Positions 45,370-56,100 of a DNA stretch of 64,000 nucleotides are shown one piece after another (positions within the stretch are counted from its first letter, which is position 1; every line of letters starts with the position of its first letter). The DNA comes from an uncultured Lachnospiraceae bacterium (lineage in GTDB: Bacteria; Bacillota; Clostridia; Lachnospirales; Lachnospiraceae). The notes beneath the pieces are model-generated. The model saw nothing but the letters and a program-made list of their open reading frames with translations. It was not told the DNA's origin and made no database searches. The stretch covers positions 1 to 64,000 of the forward strand of contig CANQMR010000015.1 in NCBI GenBank assembly GCA_947625015.1, written 5' to 3'. The translations under genes and the position numbers were made by a program.

Positions 45370-46071
45370 TTGATCAGAATTGCAGTGGTTGATGATGAAA
45401 AGGAGTGCTTGGACAGAATAAGCGGATATCTGGAAATCATGAAGGAATATCCGATAGAATGTTTTTTTACTTCAAGCGCGGAAGGACTGTTAGAAAAACT
45501 AAGGGAAGGCGATGCCTTCGACATTGTGTTTCTTGATATTGAGATGGACAGCATGACCGGAATAGAGGCGGCAAAGTGTATCTGTAAAGATTTTGGCAGT
45601 ACGCTGATTATTTTTACAACCGCATACAAACAGTATGTGAAGGAGGCCTTTTATGTCAATGCTTTTCAGTATATGTTTAAACCCATTGAATACAGGGATT
45701 TTCGATATGAGTTGGAACGGGCAGTCAGAACCATAAAACTTAGGAACCAGACTTTTGAAATAAGCTATGGCCATGAGAAAATATTGCTTAAATGTTCTGA
45801 TATTCTTTATATTGAAACCAGAAACAGACATCTTGCAGTGAAAACTGCCGGTAAGGAATATCTGTATAACGGTGCGTTAAAGGAGGCGGAGCGGCAGCTT
45901 TCAAAATACGGATTTTCAAAGGCGGAGCAGGGGATTCTCGTGAACCTCTGCCATGTCCGCAGGGTTGACACGAAGCGGATTGAGTTTGACAATGGGGACA
46001 TAAGATATATCAGCAGGCGTTTCTACAAGTCCTTTTTATCTGATTTGAATCTTTATCTTTCAGGAGTCTGA
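45370..46071 (+). CDS. LytTR response regulator (AgrA-like)
   Basis: A 233-residue response regulator. The receiver domain has DDE near residues 8-10 and the phospho-acceptor Asp56 in VFLDIEMD. The C-terminal LytTR DNA-binding domain contains DILYIETRNRHLAVK and ILVNLCHVRRVDTKRIE. TTG 45370 is preferred (an AAGGGCGG site lies upstream); an in-frame TTG eight codons earlier has a weaker context. The histidine kinase gene follows immediately. With it and the lipoprotein gene it forms a three-gene AgrAC-like operon, but no AgrB or AgrD peptide genes were found. Confidence 0.92.
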   Translation: MIRIAVVDDEKECLDRISGYLEIMKEYPIECFFTSSAEGLLEKLREGDAFDIVFLDIEMDSMTGIEAAKCICKDFGSTLIIFTTAYKQYVKEAFYVNAFQYMFKPIEYRDFRYELERAVRTIKLRNQTFEISYGHEKILLKCSDILYIETRNRHLAVKTAGKEYLYNGALKEAERQLSKYGFSKAEQGILVNLCHVRRVDTKRIEFDNGDIRYISRRFYKSFLSDLNLYLSGV

Positions 46072-46072
46072 T

Positions 46073-47413
46073 ATGAGTTTGACAAGGTTTTTTATAGAAA
46101 TATTTGGGTGTGTTGCCACAATTTTTGTGTTTTCGGTTTTTTGCAAAATTTTTCTTGTTTCACCAAGCGGGAGCAGGTTTCGCAGGGTGGCATGCGCCGG
46201 CGCAGCGTACTTTCTTTCCGTTGGGAATGTATTTTTTGTGGAGGTTATGCAGGTCAGGGTGTTTGTCACTGTCATTTGGATGTTCCTGTTTACTTATTGT
46301 TATGATTCTACTTTTTTGAAAAGGATCTATTCGGTGCTGATTGGCAGTGCTTTTCTCGATACCTCTGAAATAGTGACGGGCGTTATCACGATTACCCTGC
46401 TTAAAGTGGATATCAACAGTATAAGAGAATCAGATCTGTTATATGTTTTAAATATTTTGGCCAGCAAGGTGATGCCTTATCTGCTGTTGAAGCTGGTGGC
46501 GGTTTTTGCCAAAAAGGGCCGAAGGAGACTTGACGGCGGCTTTTCGGTGGCGTTGACGGTGCTGTTTATATTTATTCTGTTTCATACTGCCTTTTTTATT
46601 AATGAAGTGGTGGATTCTTATTCCGGAACGAAAAATGTCTTAGCCGTTATTTCCATGATTTTAATGGGCGCCGCTGTCATTGCCGTATTTTTCCTTAACG
46701 ACCGGCAGCTACAGTATAAAGAAAATCAGATTAAACTCCGGGAGATGGAGAATCAGTATAAACTTCAGGTAAGAAATTATGAAAATCTGCGGGAGAACAC
46801 CCGGGCCGCAAGTAAGAATATCCATGATGTAAAGAATTTTGCTTTGGCAGTAGAATCCTATCTGGAGCAGGGCAGAGTGGAGGAGGCAAAAAAGAAGCTA
46901 CAGGAATATACAGAACAGATTTCTTCTGTGTCCCGGATATCTTCAGGGTCCCAAACGGTAGATGCATTGTTGGAAGCAAAAGAAAAAGAAATGGATAGGA
47001 TATGTAAAGAAAGATATATTTCGGTGGTGTTGGGGGAGCTTGTATCGATTGACGAGATTGATTTGTGTATTCTATTAGGAAACGCTATTGACAACGCTAT
47101 TGAGGAAAACAGGCGCATTGAAAATACAGACGACAGGGTGATTGAAATACGGGTGCTGCCCTGTGCCGGAGGAATATCTGTCTTTGTCAGAAACAAAGTC
47201 AGCGCGAACCGAAGAGCCGTTGGAGCGGACTTAAAAAAAGACGCTTTTTCCCATGGCTTTGGCATTGAAAATATGAAAGCCATATGTGATAAATATAACG
47301 GTGATTTTCAGGTGTCTGAGAAGGATGGATATTTTGAATTGAGCGCCTTTTTACCGAATAATCAAGCTGAACAACCGAATAGGCAAGAATTATTGAAAGC
47401 AAAAGATTTTTAG
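46073..47413 (+). CDS. Sensor histidine kinase with GHKL domain (AgrC-like)
   Basis: A 446-residue kinase with six or so N-terminal TM helices (residues 5-205), a coiled coil (about 210-245), the phospho-acceptor His251 in KNIHDVKNF, and a GHKL ATPase domain with LLGNAIDNAIEENRRI (N box) and HGFGIENMKAICDKY (G box). The architecture is that of AgrC-type receptors for peptide signals. A CAGGAG site lies in the end of the regulator gene, one base separating stop and start. The signal is unknown. Confidence 0.92.
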   Translation: MSLTRFFIEIFGCVATIFVFSVFCKIFLVSPSGSRFRRVACAGAAYFLSVGNVFFVEVMQVRVFVTVIWMFLFTYCYDSTFLKRIYSVLIGSAFLDTSEIVTGVITITLLKVDINSIRESDLLYVLNILASKVMPYLLLKLVAVFAKKGRRRLDGGFSVALTVLFIFILFHTAFFINEVVDSYSGTKNVLAVISMILMGAAVIAVFFLNDRQLQYKENQIKLREMENQYKLQVRNYENLRENTRAASKNIHDVKNFALAVESYLEQGRVEEAKKKLQEYTEQISSVSRISSGSQTVDALLEAKEKEMDRICKERYISVVLGELVSIDEIDLCILLGNAIDNAIEENRRIENTDDRVIEIRVLPCAGGISVFVRNKVSANRRAVGADLKKDAFSHGFGIENMKAICDKYNGDFQVSEKDGYFELSAFLPNNQAEQPNRQELLKAKDF

Positions 47414-47470
47414 GATATGATGCTCCTGCAAACAAAAATTTTATATAACTTATGCAGGAGGAGAATATTA

Positions 47471-48196
47471 ATGAAACGAAAATTAAAAACAAAACTTGCC
47501 CTTATCATCTGTGGGATTATATGTTTCGGCTTATTTGGATGCAACGGGGAGGAAAACGGCGGCACTGATGCAGATTCAACGGTGGAAGAAAGCGTTGACG
47601 GTGACAGCGAAGAAGTATCCGAGGATGCCGGTGAAGAGTCGTCTGACGAAGCGGGCGTTGCCGATGATGAACAATATAAGAACGCAGAATCACCGGCGCC
47701 GATAGGTGAGTGGATAAAGTCTGCTGCATTTAATCCCGTCTCCGGGGAACAGGAGGTTATCTATTGGAGGGTTACCGGCGTGAACAGTGACGCGCAGGCT
47801 TCTGTGGAGGCTTATAACAACGGCGGTAATTTCTGGGTTTTAGAGCAGCCGGAGGAAGATTTCATTAAATACTATGAGATGGAATATGAAATTAGGTATC
47901 CGGAGGAATATTCCCAAGAGGATTTTGGCATAACGGTCAGTGATCTGTCCTTAAGCGCCGAAAATCGTGATGGCAGAGGATTTGAAAAGGACGGTACAAT
48001 GTATCTGGGTGTGGGAAGTTGTACGGATGTTACGAAAGATACGATTGGAGAGGGAGAAGAAAACCCAAGACCTGGCGACACCGTCAAAAGAAAAATCGTC
48101 TTTACCATGATTGACGGTTGTGACGATTATGTTTTCGCCTATTCCTATACGGATACAGACGGAGAGCGCAAGACATCCTATGCGGCAAGCCGCTGA
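47471..48196 (+). CDS. Lipoprotein downstream of the LytTR two-component system
   Basis: A 241-residue lipoprotein. The signal peptide ends in FGLFGC, with the lipidated Cys near residue 24. An acidic, low-complexity stretch (about 27-65, rich in Glu, Asp and Ser) is followed by a beta-rich domain (GEWIKSAAFNP, VIYWRVTGVNSD, YPEEYSQEDFGI, RKIVFTMIDGCDDYVFAY) of a type often called DUF5067-like; I am not certain of the family. ATG 47471 follows GCAGGAGGAG; the frame is open upstream. It is likely co-transcribed with, or controlled by, the adjacent AgrA/AgrC-like pair. Confidence 0.85.
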   Translation: MKRKLKTKLALIICGIICFGLFGCNGEENGGTDADSTVEESVDGDSEEVSEDAGEESSDEAGVADDEQYKNAESPAPIGEWIKSAAFNPVSGEQEVIYWRVTGVNSDAQASVEAYNNGGNFWVLEQPEEDFIKYYEMEYEIRYPEEYSQEDFGITVSDLSLSAENRDGRGFEKDGTMYLGVGSCTDVTKDTIGEGEENPRPGDTVKRKIVFTMIDGCDDYVFAYSYTDTDGERKTSYAASR

Positions 48197-48220
48197 TTTT
48201 GAGAAAACTTCCGGTTGCTT

Positions 48221-48279
48221 AAAGCTGGTGCTTCTGTGATTTTATTATGGCAGAAGGCATCAGCTTTTTGTTTTTTTTT
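48221..48279 (+). terminator. Intrinsic terminator of the LytTR operon
   Basis: AAAGCTGGTGCTTCTG (48221-48236) pairs with CAGAAGGCATCAGCTTT (48251-48267, with small bulges), followed by a long T-rich run to 48279. Confidence 0.8.
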
Positions 48280-48389
48280 ATTTTGTAGTATGTTATAATC
48301 AGAAAAGATTGGATGAGTGTATGCAAAACACTTTTGACGCTATGCGTGTTGCGCAAGTAGAATCATGTCAGCTATGAAAGGAATCAATA

Positions 48390-49061
48390 ATGGAAAATCA
48401 GGTGACGATTAAAGAATTGTATACTTTGGAGGAAACACTGGCAAAACCTTTGCTGGAGGGATTGACCTATCCATGGGAGGCGCTTCCGAAAATCGGAGAG
48501 TTTATTAAGGAAGTGGGAAAGACGCTGCCGGAAGATATTTATGAACAGCGGGAAGAAAATGTGTGGATTGCCAAGTCGGCAGTCATTTATCCCAACAACT
48601 ATATAACCGGCCCCTGCATTATCGGCGAGCGCACCCAGGTGCGTCCGGGCGCATTTATCCGGGGAAACGCTTTAGTGGGAAACGATTGTGTAGTAGGCAA
48701 TTCTACGGAGCTTAAGAATGTAATCTTATTTAACCATGTGCAGGTGCCCCATTACAATTATGTCGGGGATTCTATTTTAGGCTTTTATTCCCATATGGGA
48801 GCCGGCTCCATTACCTCTAATGTGAAAGCCGATAAAACCTTAGTTCATGTAAAAGGGGAGAGTTACGACATAGACACCGGCCTTAAAAAGTTTGGCGCAA
48901 TGTTGGGGGACCATGTGGAGATTGGCTGTAATTCCGTATTAAATCCCGGTTCGGTAATCTGTCAGGATTCTAATGTATATCCGGTCAGCATGGTACGGGG
49001 CGTTGTGCCGGCCCACTCCATTTATAAGGCGAAGGATTCCATTGTCCCGAAGCAGAATTAG
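48390..49061 (+). CDS. Left-handed beta-helix (hexapeptide) sugar-nucleotide-type protein
   Basis: A 223-residue protein. After a helical N-terminus (LYTLEETLAKPLLEGLTYPWEALPKIGEFI), hexapeptide repeats run from about residue 60 to 205 (VIYPNNYITGPCIIGERTQVRP, NALVGNDCVVGNSTELKN, DHVEIGCNSVLNPGSVI). This is the C-terminal half of GlmU-type acyltransferase/uridyltransferases without the nucleotidyltransferase domain. Homologues in Clostridia are usually labelled UDP-N-acetylglucosamine pyrophosphorylase-related. It probably forms trimers. The substrate is uncertain. The start follows a GAAAGGAATC site. Confidence 0.85.
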   Translation: MENQVTIKELYTLEETLAKPLLEGLTYPWEALPKIGEFIKEVGKTLPEDIYEQREENVWIAKSAVIYPNNYITGPCIIGERTQVRPGAFIRGNALVGNDCVVGNSTELKNVILFNHVQVPHYNYVGDSILGFYSHMGAGSITSNVKADKTLVHVKGESYDIDTGLKKFGAMLGDHVEIGCNSVLNPGSVICQDSNVYPVSMVRGVVPAHSIYKAKDSIVPKQN

Positions 49062-49111
49062 CGATTTCAAAATAAACTAAGCGGATGATTTGTTATCTGA
49101 AAAGTCAAAAA

Positions 49112-49172
49112 AATGAGGGTATCCGGACCGGCTGTGGTCCTTGATACCCTCATTTCTGTTTTTTTGTATTCC
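49112..49172. terminator. Bidirectional intrinsic terminator
   Basis: AATGAGGGTATC with an inner GGACC pairs with GGTCC and GATACCCTCATT (49112-49154), a long stem with one small bulge. A T-run follows on the plus strand and an A-run precedes it, so it can stop the LbH gene and the convergent membrane-protein gene. Confidence 0.88.
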
Positions 49173-49185
49173 TTTCGGGAATGAT

Positions 49186-49623
49186 TCATTTTTTCTTTAC
49201 TGCGGCCTGGCTTAAGGCATTTTTAATCGCCTGGTTTAATATGATGTAAGTATACTGGTTTTCCTTGGAGTATGTAATATCGTCCACGCTGTCCACAACG
49301 GAAATCTGGTTGTTGATTTCATTTAATGCGGGCTCAAGAAGCGGGTACATGGTGGTGATGGTTTCGTCAAGGTTTTCAATGCTTACCCCGCTTATGGTGT
49401 CCTCGTCAACGGTGACGGCAACATTCAAGGTGCTTTCGCCGAGGGTAATGGTTGAGGAATATACTCCGGGGATATATTTATTTGCGGTTTCCGCCTTGCT
49501 GCCTTTTCCTTTTCCAAACATATTGATCAGCAGGATGATTAATAAAATACCAAGAATCAAAAAAATTGCGGTATACAGGATTTCTTTTGCTTTGATTACG
49601 ACAATTTTTGTCTGTGCGCCCAT
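49186..49623 (-). CDS. Small membrane-anchored protein, weak FMN-binding-like domain
   Basis: A 145-residue protein with one TM helix near residues 15-33 and an extracytoplasmic domain: YIPGVYSSTITLGESTLNVAVTV, DTISGVSIENLDETITTM, then NQISVVDSVDDITY and LNQAIKNALSQA. The layout (GxYxxT, V..D..I..V.I...., then a C-terminal repeat of small helices) recalls secreted FMN-binding domains, but the threonine/serine flavinylation motif is not clear. Divergent from addB, from which it is separated by about 140 bp. Confidence 0.78.
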   Translation of the reverse strand: MGAQTKIVVIKAKEILYTAIFLILGILLIILLINMFGKGKGSKAETANKYIPGVYSSTITLGESTLNVAVTVDEDTISGVSIENLDETITTMYPLLEPALNEINNQISVVDSVDDITYSKENQYTYIILNQAIKNALSQAAVKKK

Positions 49624-49764
49624 AAGATTCCTCCCAACGATTGCTTATTATAAGGATATGAGGAGAGGGAAAAAAATAGAACAAAAAATTTTCAGAAATG
49701 TCATGGGGCGGCGGTAAAGTATGTTATAATGGGATTAAATATTCAGCGAAACAGGAGGTGCAGC

Positions 49765-52700
49765 ATGGCGGTACAATTCTATTTAGGCTCCGGTGGCAGT
49801 GGTAAGACGACGGCAATGTATAAGAAGATGATTGAACAATCCATGGAGCCGGACCACAAGCCGATATTATTTATTCTGCCGGAGCAGGCTAACATGGCGG
49901 CGGAACAGGACATGGCCGCCATGCATCCCATGGGGGGAACCATGGAGATCTCTATCCTAAGTTTTACCCGGCTGGCGTTTCAGGTGTTTGATGAACTTAA
50001 TGTCCACACAAGGGATATACTAGACGACTATGGCAAGAGTATGCTGATTATGAAACTTTTAAAGGAGAATGAGGAGCGGCTTACCTATTATGGCGGCATG
50101 GTATCCCGGCAGGGTTTTGTAGACGAGGTAAAGTCCGTACTTTCGGAATTTTATCAGTACCGGATTACGGAGCAGGTGTTAGACCGGGTGTTAGAAAGCC
50201 TGCCGCCGGAGAGGAGCCTGTATCACAAACTTTCGGATTTGCGGCTGCTCTATCAGGCGTTTAATCAGGCTATGGCGGATTCCTATATGGTAACGGAACA
50301 GATTTTGTCCATGTTAGCGGAGGTGGCAGGAGATTCTAAGATTTTAAGGGAAGCGGAGATTTATTTTGACGGGTTTACCGGGTTTACGCCGGTACAGTAT
50401 GATGTGATTGGAAAATTGATGGAATTAGGGGGCAACCTGTATTTTTCCTTTACCATGGACGAGGATATTTTCGGGCGGAACGAGTACAGCGAGCAGGGAT
50501 TGTTTACCCTTGGTAAGCAGTCTGCCGACAGACTGTGCCGTCTGGCAGGGGACCGTCGTGTGCCGGTACTGCCCCATGTGGGATTTTCCGGTAATCATCG
50601 GCAGAAGGCTTCGCCGGAGCTTATGCATATGGAGCGCAGCCTGTTCCGGTTCCCGGTAAAGGCGTATTCCGGCAGCGTCGGGGATATTGGGCTGGTGCGG
50701 GCGAAAGATGTAAGGCAGGAAGCGGTATGGATTGCCAGAACAATCAGGCGGTATGTCATGGAGGGAGGCTGGCACTACAGGGATTTTGCGATTATTACCG
50801 GCGACACAAAGGAGCAGGCGGAGGTCTGGAGACAGGCCATGGAGCAGTCGGGAGTGCCCTGCTTTTTGGATATCAGTGAAACCTTATCCCGCAATCCGAT
50901 TGTAGAGGCGGTGCAGATGTTCATGGATTTATTCGAGACGGATTTTTCCTATGACAGTGTGTTTACCTTTTTAAAATCGGGATTTTTGGAAATGGACAGG
51001 ACTGCGGTCTACGATTTGGAAAACTATGCTTTAAAATACGGCGTTCGCGGATATAGCTGGTGGAACAGGGCCTTTCAGGGCGGAGTGAAGGGGCTCCATG
51101 AATTAAATGAGACCAGAAGGGTTTTCATGGAAAAGCTGGAAAAATCAGCCCTTGTCTTTGGAAAGAAGAGGGCTTTGGCAGACGAGTATATAAGGGCGCT
51201 TTATGATTTTTTGAAGGAAAATCATATGGCGGAAAAGCTTCATGAAAAGAGCCTTTGGTTAGAGGAGAAGGGGAGGCTTAAGGAGGCGAAGGCATATCAG
51301 CAGGTTTATGGCAAATGGATAGAGGTTTTGGATAAGACCATGGATATTTTGGGGAAAGAGGAGATTGCCAGAGAGGATTTTTCCCGGATTCTTATGACGG
51401 GAATTGCCGATATGAAACTTGGGGTTATCCCGTCCACTTTAGACCAGGTGGTAATTGGAGACATGGAGCGGACCAGACTTCACCATATCCGGTTTCTTTT
51501 TGTGGCGGGAGCCAATGAGGGGCTGCTTCCGGCAAACACCTCGGAAAAGGGAATCTTAGGGGATAAGGACCGGATGCAGTTAAAGGAGATGAATGTAGAA
51601 CTGGCGGTGGACAGCAGACAGGAAATTTTCTTGCAGCAGTTTTACTTATATCTTCAGCTTACCCAGGCCGGAGAGCGGATTTGCATATCCTACCGGCAGT
51701 CGGACGACAAAGGGGCAGAACTTCGGCCATCCTATTTTGTCAGCCGGATTCGGCAGATTTTCCCCGGCCTTTTGCCGGAAGAAGCAGGGGAACAGATAAG
51801 AACCATGCGCCCGGCCACCAAAGAGGAGTTAGGCGCAGATTTTGCGGGACAGCTTTTGTCCGGCGACATGGCGGATTCTTCGGCATATGAAGCGTTAAAG
51901 CAATATGATTCTCCTATGGAGGAACGGATATTAGACGGATTTCTCTATAACAATCAGAACCGCGCGTTGGATAAGCTGCTTGCCAAAAGTCTTTATGGAG
52001 ATAAGATGCTGCATAGCGTGTCCCGTTTAGAGACCTATTCGGGCTGCGCCTATCAGTTCTTTTTGCAGTATGGACTGAAACTGCGCAAGCGGGAGGAGTA
52101 CAAGGTTGAGGCAAATCATATCGGAACCATTCTTCACGCTGTAATGGAGAATTTTTTCAAGGGCGTGCGGGATGGGAAGTATCATCCTGACAGCATGACG
52201 GACGAGGAGCGGTACGAGGCTGCTAAGGAGCTTACCGAGGCTGCGGCAAAGGAGGAGAATGAGACGATATTTGAGAGCAGTTACCGCAGCCGCCACCAGT
52301 TGGATGTCTTAATCCGGGTTGCCGCCAGAAGTATGGAAAATCTCTGCCGCCATTTAGCGTATGGCGATATGGAGCCTGCATTTTTTGAAATGAAATTTGC
52401 GCCGGAGCAGCAGCTTGCATACATTGATATGGCGCTAAAAGACGGCAGCCGCATGGAGTTAAACGGTATTGTGGACAGGGTGGATATCAGGGAGACGGAG
52501 GACTGCGTATATATCAAGGTAATCGATTATAAATCCAGCGAGAAGGATATTGATTTTGTTAAGATGTATGAGGGGAAACAGCTTCAGCTTACCGTATATA
52601 TGAGCGTTATGGAGGAGCTTCTTAAGCGGCGCTATCCCGGCAAACGGATTGTTCCCACCGGCATGTATTATTATCATATTCAGGACCCTGTTATTGAGGC

Positions 52701-53133
52701 CGTAGATGAAGAAAAACTTAAGCAGGAGAGAATAAAGGCCGGAAGGCTGTCGGGACTGGTCAACTTAGCAGAAGAGAGCCTTCAGGTTATGGATGGAAAG
52801 ACTGGAATGGCAACGCCTGTAAATTACAATAAGGACGGCGGGTTATCCGCGCAGAACGCTTCCCTGGTTACAGAGGAGGAATTGCAGGCGGTATCAGATT
52901 TTGTCCGGGAGAAAATGATAGAAATCGGCAATGATATCGTAAACGGCAAGATTGACATGAATCCGGAAAAGGGAGAACTAAATTCCCCATGCCGCTACTG
53001 CGATTACCGGAGCGTGTGCCGGTTTGAGGCAGGCATAGGCGGCAATGAGTACCGTATCCGTTGCGGGCTGGATAAGCGGGAGGCGAGAGAGAAGATAATG
53101 GGAGGCGAAGCGCAGGGAGGTGATAAGGCATGA
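49765..53133 (+). CDS. addB: ATP-dependent helicase/nuclease subunit B
   Basis: A 1122-residue AddB. The Walker A GSGGSGKT is at residues 8-15. The four cysteines that bind the nuclease-domain 4Fe-4S cluster are present as Cys761, Cys1076, Cys1079 and Cys1085 (SGCAYQFF and CRYCDYRSVC), and the nuclease motif IKVIDYKSSEKDID lies between them. With AddA it forms the dsDNA end-processing complex that loads RecA at Chi sites. ATG 49765 has AGGAGGTG upstream; the frame is open 12 codons earlier. The gene overlaps addA by 4 bp. Confidence 0.96.
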   Translation: MAVQFYLGSGGSGKTTAMYKKMIEQSMEPDHKPILFILPEQANMAAEQDMAAMHPMGGTMEISILSFTRLAFQVFDELNVHTRDILDDYGKSMLIMKLLKENEERLTYYGGMVSRQGFVDEVKSVLSEFYQYRITEQVLDRVLESLPPERSLYHKLSDLRLLYQAFNQAMADSYMVTEQILSMLAEVAGDSKILREAEIYFDGFTGFTPVQYDVIGKLMELGGNLYFSFTMDEDIFGRNEYSEQGLFTLGKQSADRLCRLAGDRRVPVLPHVGFSGNHRQKASPELMHMERSLFRFPVKAYSGSVGDIGLVRAKDVRQEAVWIARTIRRYVMEGGWHYRDFAIITGDTKEQAEVWRQAMEQSGVPCFLDISETLSRNPIVEAVQMFMDLFETDFSYDSVFTFLKSGFLEMDRTAVYDLENYALKYGVRGYSWWNRAFQGGVKGLHELNETRRVFMEKLEKSALVFGKKRALADEYIRALYDFLKENHMAEKLHEKSLWLEEKGRLKEAKAYQQVYGKWIEVLDKTMDILGKEEIAREDFSRILMTGIADMKLGVIPSTLDQVVIGDMERTRLHHIRFLFVAGANEGLLPANTSEKGILGDKDRMQLKEMNVELAVDSRQEIFLQQFYLYLQLTQAGERICISYRQSDDKGAELRPSYFVSRIRQIFPGLLPEEAGEQIRTMRPATKEELGADFAGQLLSGDMADSSAYEALKQYDSPMEERILDGFLYNNQNRALDKLLAKSLYGDKMLHSVSRLETYSGCAYQFFLQYGLKLRKREEYKVEANHIGTILHAVMENFFKGVRDGKYHPDSMTDEERYEAAKELTEAAAKEENETIFESSYRSRHQLDVLIRVAARSMENLCRHLAYGDMEPAFFEMKFAPEQQLAYIDMALKDGSRMELNGIVDRVDIRETEDCVYIKVIDYKSSEKDIDFVKMYEGKQLQLTVYMSVMEELLKRRYPGKRIVPTGMYYYHIQDPVIEAVDEEKLKQERIKAGRLSGLVNLAEESLQVMDGKTGMATPVNYNKDGGLSAQNASLVTEEELQAVSDFVREKMIEIGNDIVNGKIDMNPEKGELNSPCRYCDYRSVCRFEAGIGGNEYRIRCGLDKREAREKIMGGEAQGGDKA

Positions 53134-56100
53134 ATTGGACAGGCGAACAGCAGCAGGTTATCGATGCAAGACACAGCAATCTGTTAGTGTCGGCGGCGGC
53201 AGGCTCCGGTAAGACGGCCGTTTTAGTTGAACGGATTCTCCGGATGATATCCGACAGTGATAACCCGATGAATATAGACGAACTTTTAGTCGTGACCTTC
53301 ACCAAAGCGGCGGCGGCCCAGATGCGGGATAAGATTACTGCGGCGTTAGAGGATATGCTGTCTAAGGAACCGGACAACGAGCATTTTATGCGGCAGTTAA
53401 ATTATATTCACAAAGCGAACATTTTAACCATAGACAGTTTTTGTTATCAGGTGGTAAAGGAACATTTTCACCTTTTGGGAATCGATCCGGGCGTCCGCGT
53501 GGGAGAGGCGGGGGAGATTGCGCTTTTAAGAGATGAGGTGCTCCAACAGGTCATGGAGGAATTTTATGAGAAACGGCCTGATTTTGTGGAGTTTTCCGAC
53601 GCCTTTTCGGCAGATAAGCAAGATGCGGGGATAGAGGCATACATCACAAAAATTTACGAATTGTCCTCAAGCTACCCAAGGCCGGAGGAATGGATTAATC
53701 AGGCGAGAAAAGAGCTTTTTGCAGAAAATGAAACGGAATTTATGGAGCTGCCCTTTATGAAGGCTTATATGCAGGAAATCCGCAGCAGGACGTTGGAAAT
53801 GAAAGATACTGTGGTAAAGGTATTGGAACGGGCAAGGGGAATAGACGGCGTTCCCTATATGGAAAAAGCGTTATGCGCCGATATTGCGTTGTTAGATGAT
53901 ATGATTGCAGCCGACACCTATACCCGCTGGTCGGAGCTTTCCGGGATTAAGTTCGCCAATATCGGAAGGCCCGGCAAGACGGAGTATAACCCGGATACCG
54001 CGCTTTGGATTAAGAAACAGCGTGATGAGTATAAGGCTGCGGTTGAGGAACTGCGCAAGGGATTTAAACTGCCCTTTGATACGGTTCTTTCGCAGATGAA
54101 AAAGCAGCGCGCCATGTTGTCCGCATTTCTTGATATTGCAGACGAATTTCGAAGATGTTTTTTGCAGGCGAAGATAAAGAAAAATATATTGGAGTTTAGT
54201 GATATAGAGCATTTTGCCCTGCGGGTATTGTGTAGCGGATACGACGGGGACGGCAATCCGGTGCCAAGCGAAGCCGCCGCAGAACTTTCCGACGGGTTCC
54301 GGGAAATTCTCATTGACGAGTATCAGGACAGCAACTATTTACAGGAGGACATTTTAAGGTGTGTATCTAGAATCTCTAAGGGAGAATATAACATTTTCAT
54401 GGTGGGCGATGTAAAGCAGAGTATCTACGGTTTCCGTATGGCAAGGCCGGATTTATTTATGGACAAATACCACGCCTATCCCATGGAGACCGGGCATTCC
54501 TGCCGGAAGTTCCTGCTCAAGAACAATTTCCGTAGCCGGGCGAATGTATTAGAGACGATTAACTATATTTTTTACCAGATTATGGGGAAAGCGTTAGGCG
54601 GGATTGATTATACGGAAAATGAAGAACTGGTGCCGGGAAAAGACTTCCCGCCGATGGAGGGCGCTTCAAATGAGGGAGAGACGGATTGTGTGGAACTGCT
54701 GTTAGGAGAGAGCAAGGATTTTGTCTTCTTAAATGCAGGGGATAAAGAGGTGATTAGCGAAAAACAGGAGACGCTGGACGAGAATTTAGAGGACATTGGC
54801 AGGATGGAGTTGGAGGCTTCCGTTGTGGCGGGCAGAATTAACCGCTTGCTTGGGCGGGAAGGAGGAAAGCCCTATCAGGTGACGGACAGTGAAACCGGGC
54901 GCCTTCGGAATGTCGGGTTTAAGGACATTGTAATATTGTTCCGCGCCCCGAAAGCCTTTCAGCAGATTTTCAGCGAGGTCTTGATGGACAGCGGCATTCC
55001 CGCAAAGGTACAGAATGAAAACGGTTATTTCGATACGGTGGAAATACGCCTGCTTTTAAGTCTGCTTCAGGTGGCGGACAATCCCTATAATGATGTGGAA
55101 TTAGCGGCGGCGCTCAGAGGTTTCTTTGGAAAAATGAACAATGAAGAGCTGGCCATGCTGGCGTTGCTGCAAGGGAAGATGGAGGAAAAAAGAGGACACC
55201 TTTACAGGGTTGTCGAAAGGCTTGCCGCTTATGGCGGGGAGCAGGAAGAAGGCGGCGCCCTTGATATGGACAAGCTGATAGAGGAGGTGTTTAAGTCAGG
55301 GCCTTCCAATAGCAGGGAATACATTTTGCAGACGCTTTATCCAAAATGCAGGAGGTTTACTGCAATCATTGAGGACATCCAGGAGCGGAAAGCGTATACC
55401 GGCTTGGGACAGCTTTTGTCGGACATCTATTACCGCATGGGATATTATTACTATGTGGAGGCAATGCCGGAGGGCGGCCAGCGGATTAAAAATCTGGATT
55501 TGTTTTTGGCGGAGACGAAACGGTTTGAGCAGGGAGCCTTTAAAACCCTGTTCGATTATCTGCGGTTTGTGGAGAAATTGCGGGAAAAATCAGTGTCCTT
55601 AGGCGATGCCCCGGCTCAGGAAAGCAATGAAGATGTGGTTCGGATTATGAGCATACACAAGAGCAAGGGACTGGAATTTCCGGTAGTTTTTCTCTCCGGC
55701 ATTGGCAAGGGATTTAATCTGACGGATACGAAGACGCCGCTTATCATTCATTCCGATTATCATTTGGCGGCCAAATATGTAGATACGGGCAGACGGTGCG
55801 GCAACGATACCCTGCGGCGGCAGGCGGTGGCATCGCTGATGACAAGCGAGAGCATTGCCGAGGAATTGCGGATTTTATATGTGGGGCTTACCCGGGCAAA
55901 GGAAAAGCTGATTATGACCGGGGTGACACCGGATATTCCCAAACTGATTGAACGGTATAAAGGGGTGGCGGAGAGCAAGGAGCAGAAGTTATCTTATAGC
56001 ACTGTCCGTTCCGCCGGGAGTTATCTGGATTTTATTACAGCGGCTTTCATGCGGAACCGGAGTTTTCATGAGGCCATGGGAAAGGTGAGGAAGCGCATGG

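Noticed and set aside
45370-47413. LytTR pair as a full agr quorum-sensing locus
   Set aside because: I found no AgrB-like protease and no AgrD-like short precursor on either strand around the operon.
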